DNA of 31,842 nucleotides from DATLXH01 sp035576005. GTDB taxonomy: Bacteria; Acidobacteriota; Thermoanaerobaculia; Gp7-AA8. The position numbers were made by a program, and so were the translations under genes. How positions within the stretch are numbered: position 1 is the first letter of the stretch; every line of letters starts with the position of its first letter. Under the pieces are notes generated by a model. The model searched no databases, was not told the DNA's origin, and worked only from the letters and a program-made list of their open reading frames with translations. The stretch is from positions 1 to 31,842 of the forward strand of contig DATLXH010000180.1 of assembly GCA_035576005.1 (NCBI GenBank), given 5' to 3'. Positions 30,409 to 31,842 of the stretch are shown piece by piece.

Positions 30409-31842
30409 CCTCAGTTGGGAAGAAGGAACCTCATAGGATTTGTCCGAAGTTTCCATGGGGAAGGCCGCTCAGACCCTCGAGTCTCGAGTGTTTGAACCAA
30501 CTGCGCCGCAGTTGAAGTGGTCCACGATGACAGCCGGATGAGTAACGTCTCGAACTCCTCACGCCAGCGGTTTTTGAGCCCGAGCCGGAGAATAGTTTTT
30601 CTTCCGGAGGTCCCGACCAATGCCCCGATCACGAACACTTTGTGTCTCACCATTCCGAGTGTGATCTTCGGATCACGGAGAATGGCCGTGTTGAAGATGG
30701 CCATCAGATTGAACGTGAAAACGATCAGTCGGAACGCGGCCTCTGTTCCGGTGAAGCTATGCAAACAGAAGCTGTCCGCCCCAAAGTCATATTTGAGTTC
30801 CTTGATCCGGTTTTCACAGTCGCCGCGCTTCATGTAGAAGCGCCACACATCCACCGCCTCCGTGGACAGGGTGGTCACAAAGGCCTGATATTTGTAGTCA
30901 GTGATCACGAAGAGCACGTTGTCCTTGTCGCGTCGGATGGCTTTGCGGATGATGACCATGCGCCGGAAGACTCCGCGTTGTTTGGAGGACTCGTACCGCC
31001 CTTCGGTCACGTCAATATCCGAGCTCACTGGCTGCCAGCCTGGACGTGATGCGCACCATGATTTGAAGTTCCTTTCCATGTTAGTAGCCAGCACGTAGGG
31101 GATTCCCAGCTCTTCGAGCAGCGAGAGGAAAGCTTTTGAATAGAACCCTGAATCTGCACGGAGCGCTTCGATATGGAAGTTCTTAGGGAGTTGACTGACT
31201 AGCTCTCGCAAGAACTCCTGAGCTCCTCGGTGCGGTGAGGCCGATCCCGCTCGAAGCCAGGCATGCACGATGACTTTTGTTTTTGCCAGCATCGCTAGGA
31301 GCGGATGGTGCGAGACCAACTTCCTCTTGTGAGGGTTGTAGCCCCTCGAGCTGCCTTCCTGCTTGCCGTAGCGGATGAACACTGTGGAGTCCAGATCCAG
31401 AACATCACTGCCCGATCCCAGAGTTCCGAACACCATCTCCATGAGGCGCTCCTGCAGATGCTCGGTCTGTGACGGCAGAAAGTTTCCGAGATATCGCGTC
31501 AGCGAAGATGGCGACCCAAATCGCTTGGCCCCCACCGCCACTCTCACCACCTCGTCGCCGCGGATTCTCTCCACATGCTCAAATCGTTTTCCACCTGTCA
31601 GTACCGTGACCATGAACTGAAGAATCATGTCGGTCACCCCGACCTGGTTGTTCGAGGTGCGTCCATCCGGAAGGGCTCGATCCAGCAGCTCACGAACTCC
31701 CAATCCCTGCATGAATCGCGTGAAACTCACGATTCCGCCCCATCCACTCACCGGCTTGCTGGTGTATTCGACCCTCACCCCTTGGTAGGTTCTTTTGGTA
31801 CTCTCGCTCTGCATCGTTCTGTCCCTCACTTTCGCTTTGATT
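30409..31842 (-). mobile_element. IS1380-like insertion sequence, partial
   Basis: The transposase stop codon lies at 30411-30413, within CCTCAGTTGGG, a sequence that looks like a terminal repeat. The left boundary is therefore set provisionally at 30409. The other terminal repeat should lie a short way beyond 31842, so the boundary and target duplication cannot be confirmed here. Confidence 0.5.
30411..31814 (-). CDS. IS1380-family transposase
   Basis: A 467-residue DDE transposase. DLDSTVFIRYGKQEGSSRGYNP gives the first catalytic Asp, ALRADSGFYSKAF the second, and KRGDCENRIKELKYDFGADSF the YREK-like Glu region. HHPLLAMLAKTKVIVHAWLRAGSASPHRGA is typical of IS1380. The ATG at 31814 has GAGGG 9 nt before it and is preferred to a GTG at 31829. 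The frame is intact, so the element may be active. The right end of the insertion sequence lies beyond the window. Confidence 0.9.
   Translation of the reverse strand: MQSESTKRTYQGVRVEYTSKPVSGWGGIVSFTRFMQGLGVRELLDRALPDGRTSNNQVGVTDMILQFMVTVLTGGKRFEHVERIRGDEVVRVAVGAKRFGSPSSLTRYLGNFLPSQTEHLQERLMEMVFGTLGSGSDVLDLDSTVFIRYGKQEGSSRGYNPHKRKLVSHHPLLAMLAKTKVIVHAWLRAGSASPHRGAQEFLRELVSQLPKNFHIEALRADSGFYSKAFLSLLEELGIPYVLATNMERNFKSWCASRPGWQPVSSDIDVTEGRYESSKQRGVFRRMVIIRKAIRRDKDNVLFVITDYKYQAFVTTLSTEAVDVWRFYMKRGDCENRIKELKYDFGADSFCLHSFTGTEAAFRLIVFTFNLMAIFNTAILRDPKITLGMVRHKVFVIGALVGTSGRKTILRLGLKNRWREEFETLLIRLSSWTTSTAAQLVQTLETRGSERPSPWKLRTNPMRFLLPN

Overview
The window reads as a chromosomal segment of a high-GC, Gram-negative-type bacterium. 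An Acidobacteriota-like lineage is my best guess, inferred from the SUF gene order sufR-B-C-D-S-U-T, the MCE and DUF885 proteins, the Asp-box propeller protein and the dense fold-back intergenic repeats. No marker in the window proves the phylum. There are no rRNA or tRNA genes and no CRISPR array.

Layout. 1-3.8 kb: a D-serine dehydratase-like PLP enzyme (-), DNA polymerase IV (+) and a 2,4-diaminopentanoate dehydrogenase-like oxidoreductase (+). 4.1-10.2 kb: a small membrane protein and a SPASM-type radical SAM enzyme (-), divergent from a family 2 glycosyltransferase (+) and a secreted 1100-residue glycosidase-like protein (+). 10.5-12.9 kb: a DUF885 metallopeptidase-like protein and a small rhodanese (-). 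13.3-19.9 kb: a complete SUF iron-sulfur assembly operon (+) led by an Rrf2 regulator. 20.3-28.2 kb: a long leftward run with two proline-rich membrane proteins, an ABC-exporter-like permease, D-Ala-D-Ala ligase, an MCE/MlaD lipid-transport protein, Maf, a RelE/Phd-type toxin-antitoxin pair and galU. 28.4-30.3 kb: a secreted Asp-box beta-propeller. 30.4 kb to the end: an IS1380-type transposase.

The most interesting item is the rhodanese gene at 12521-12874 (-). Its reading frame contains one internal UGA exactly where relatives carry the second cysteine of the YCxCPNE active-site loop. The frame continues with clear rhodanese sequence to a normal stop, and a stem-loop sits at the right distance after the UGA for a bacterial SECIS. 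I read it as a selenocysteine-containing rhodanese that a standard gene caller would truncate at 68 residues.

The second theme is repeats. At least six families of fold-back or dispersed elements fill the spaces between genes, including two within the suf operon. One family ends in a short module containing GAGAAATGCGGGC. Around 19.95-20.28 kb it forms perfect 20-bp terminal inverted repeats, like a miniature mobile element, and read as protein it yields spurious VCEKCG peptides.
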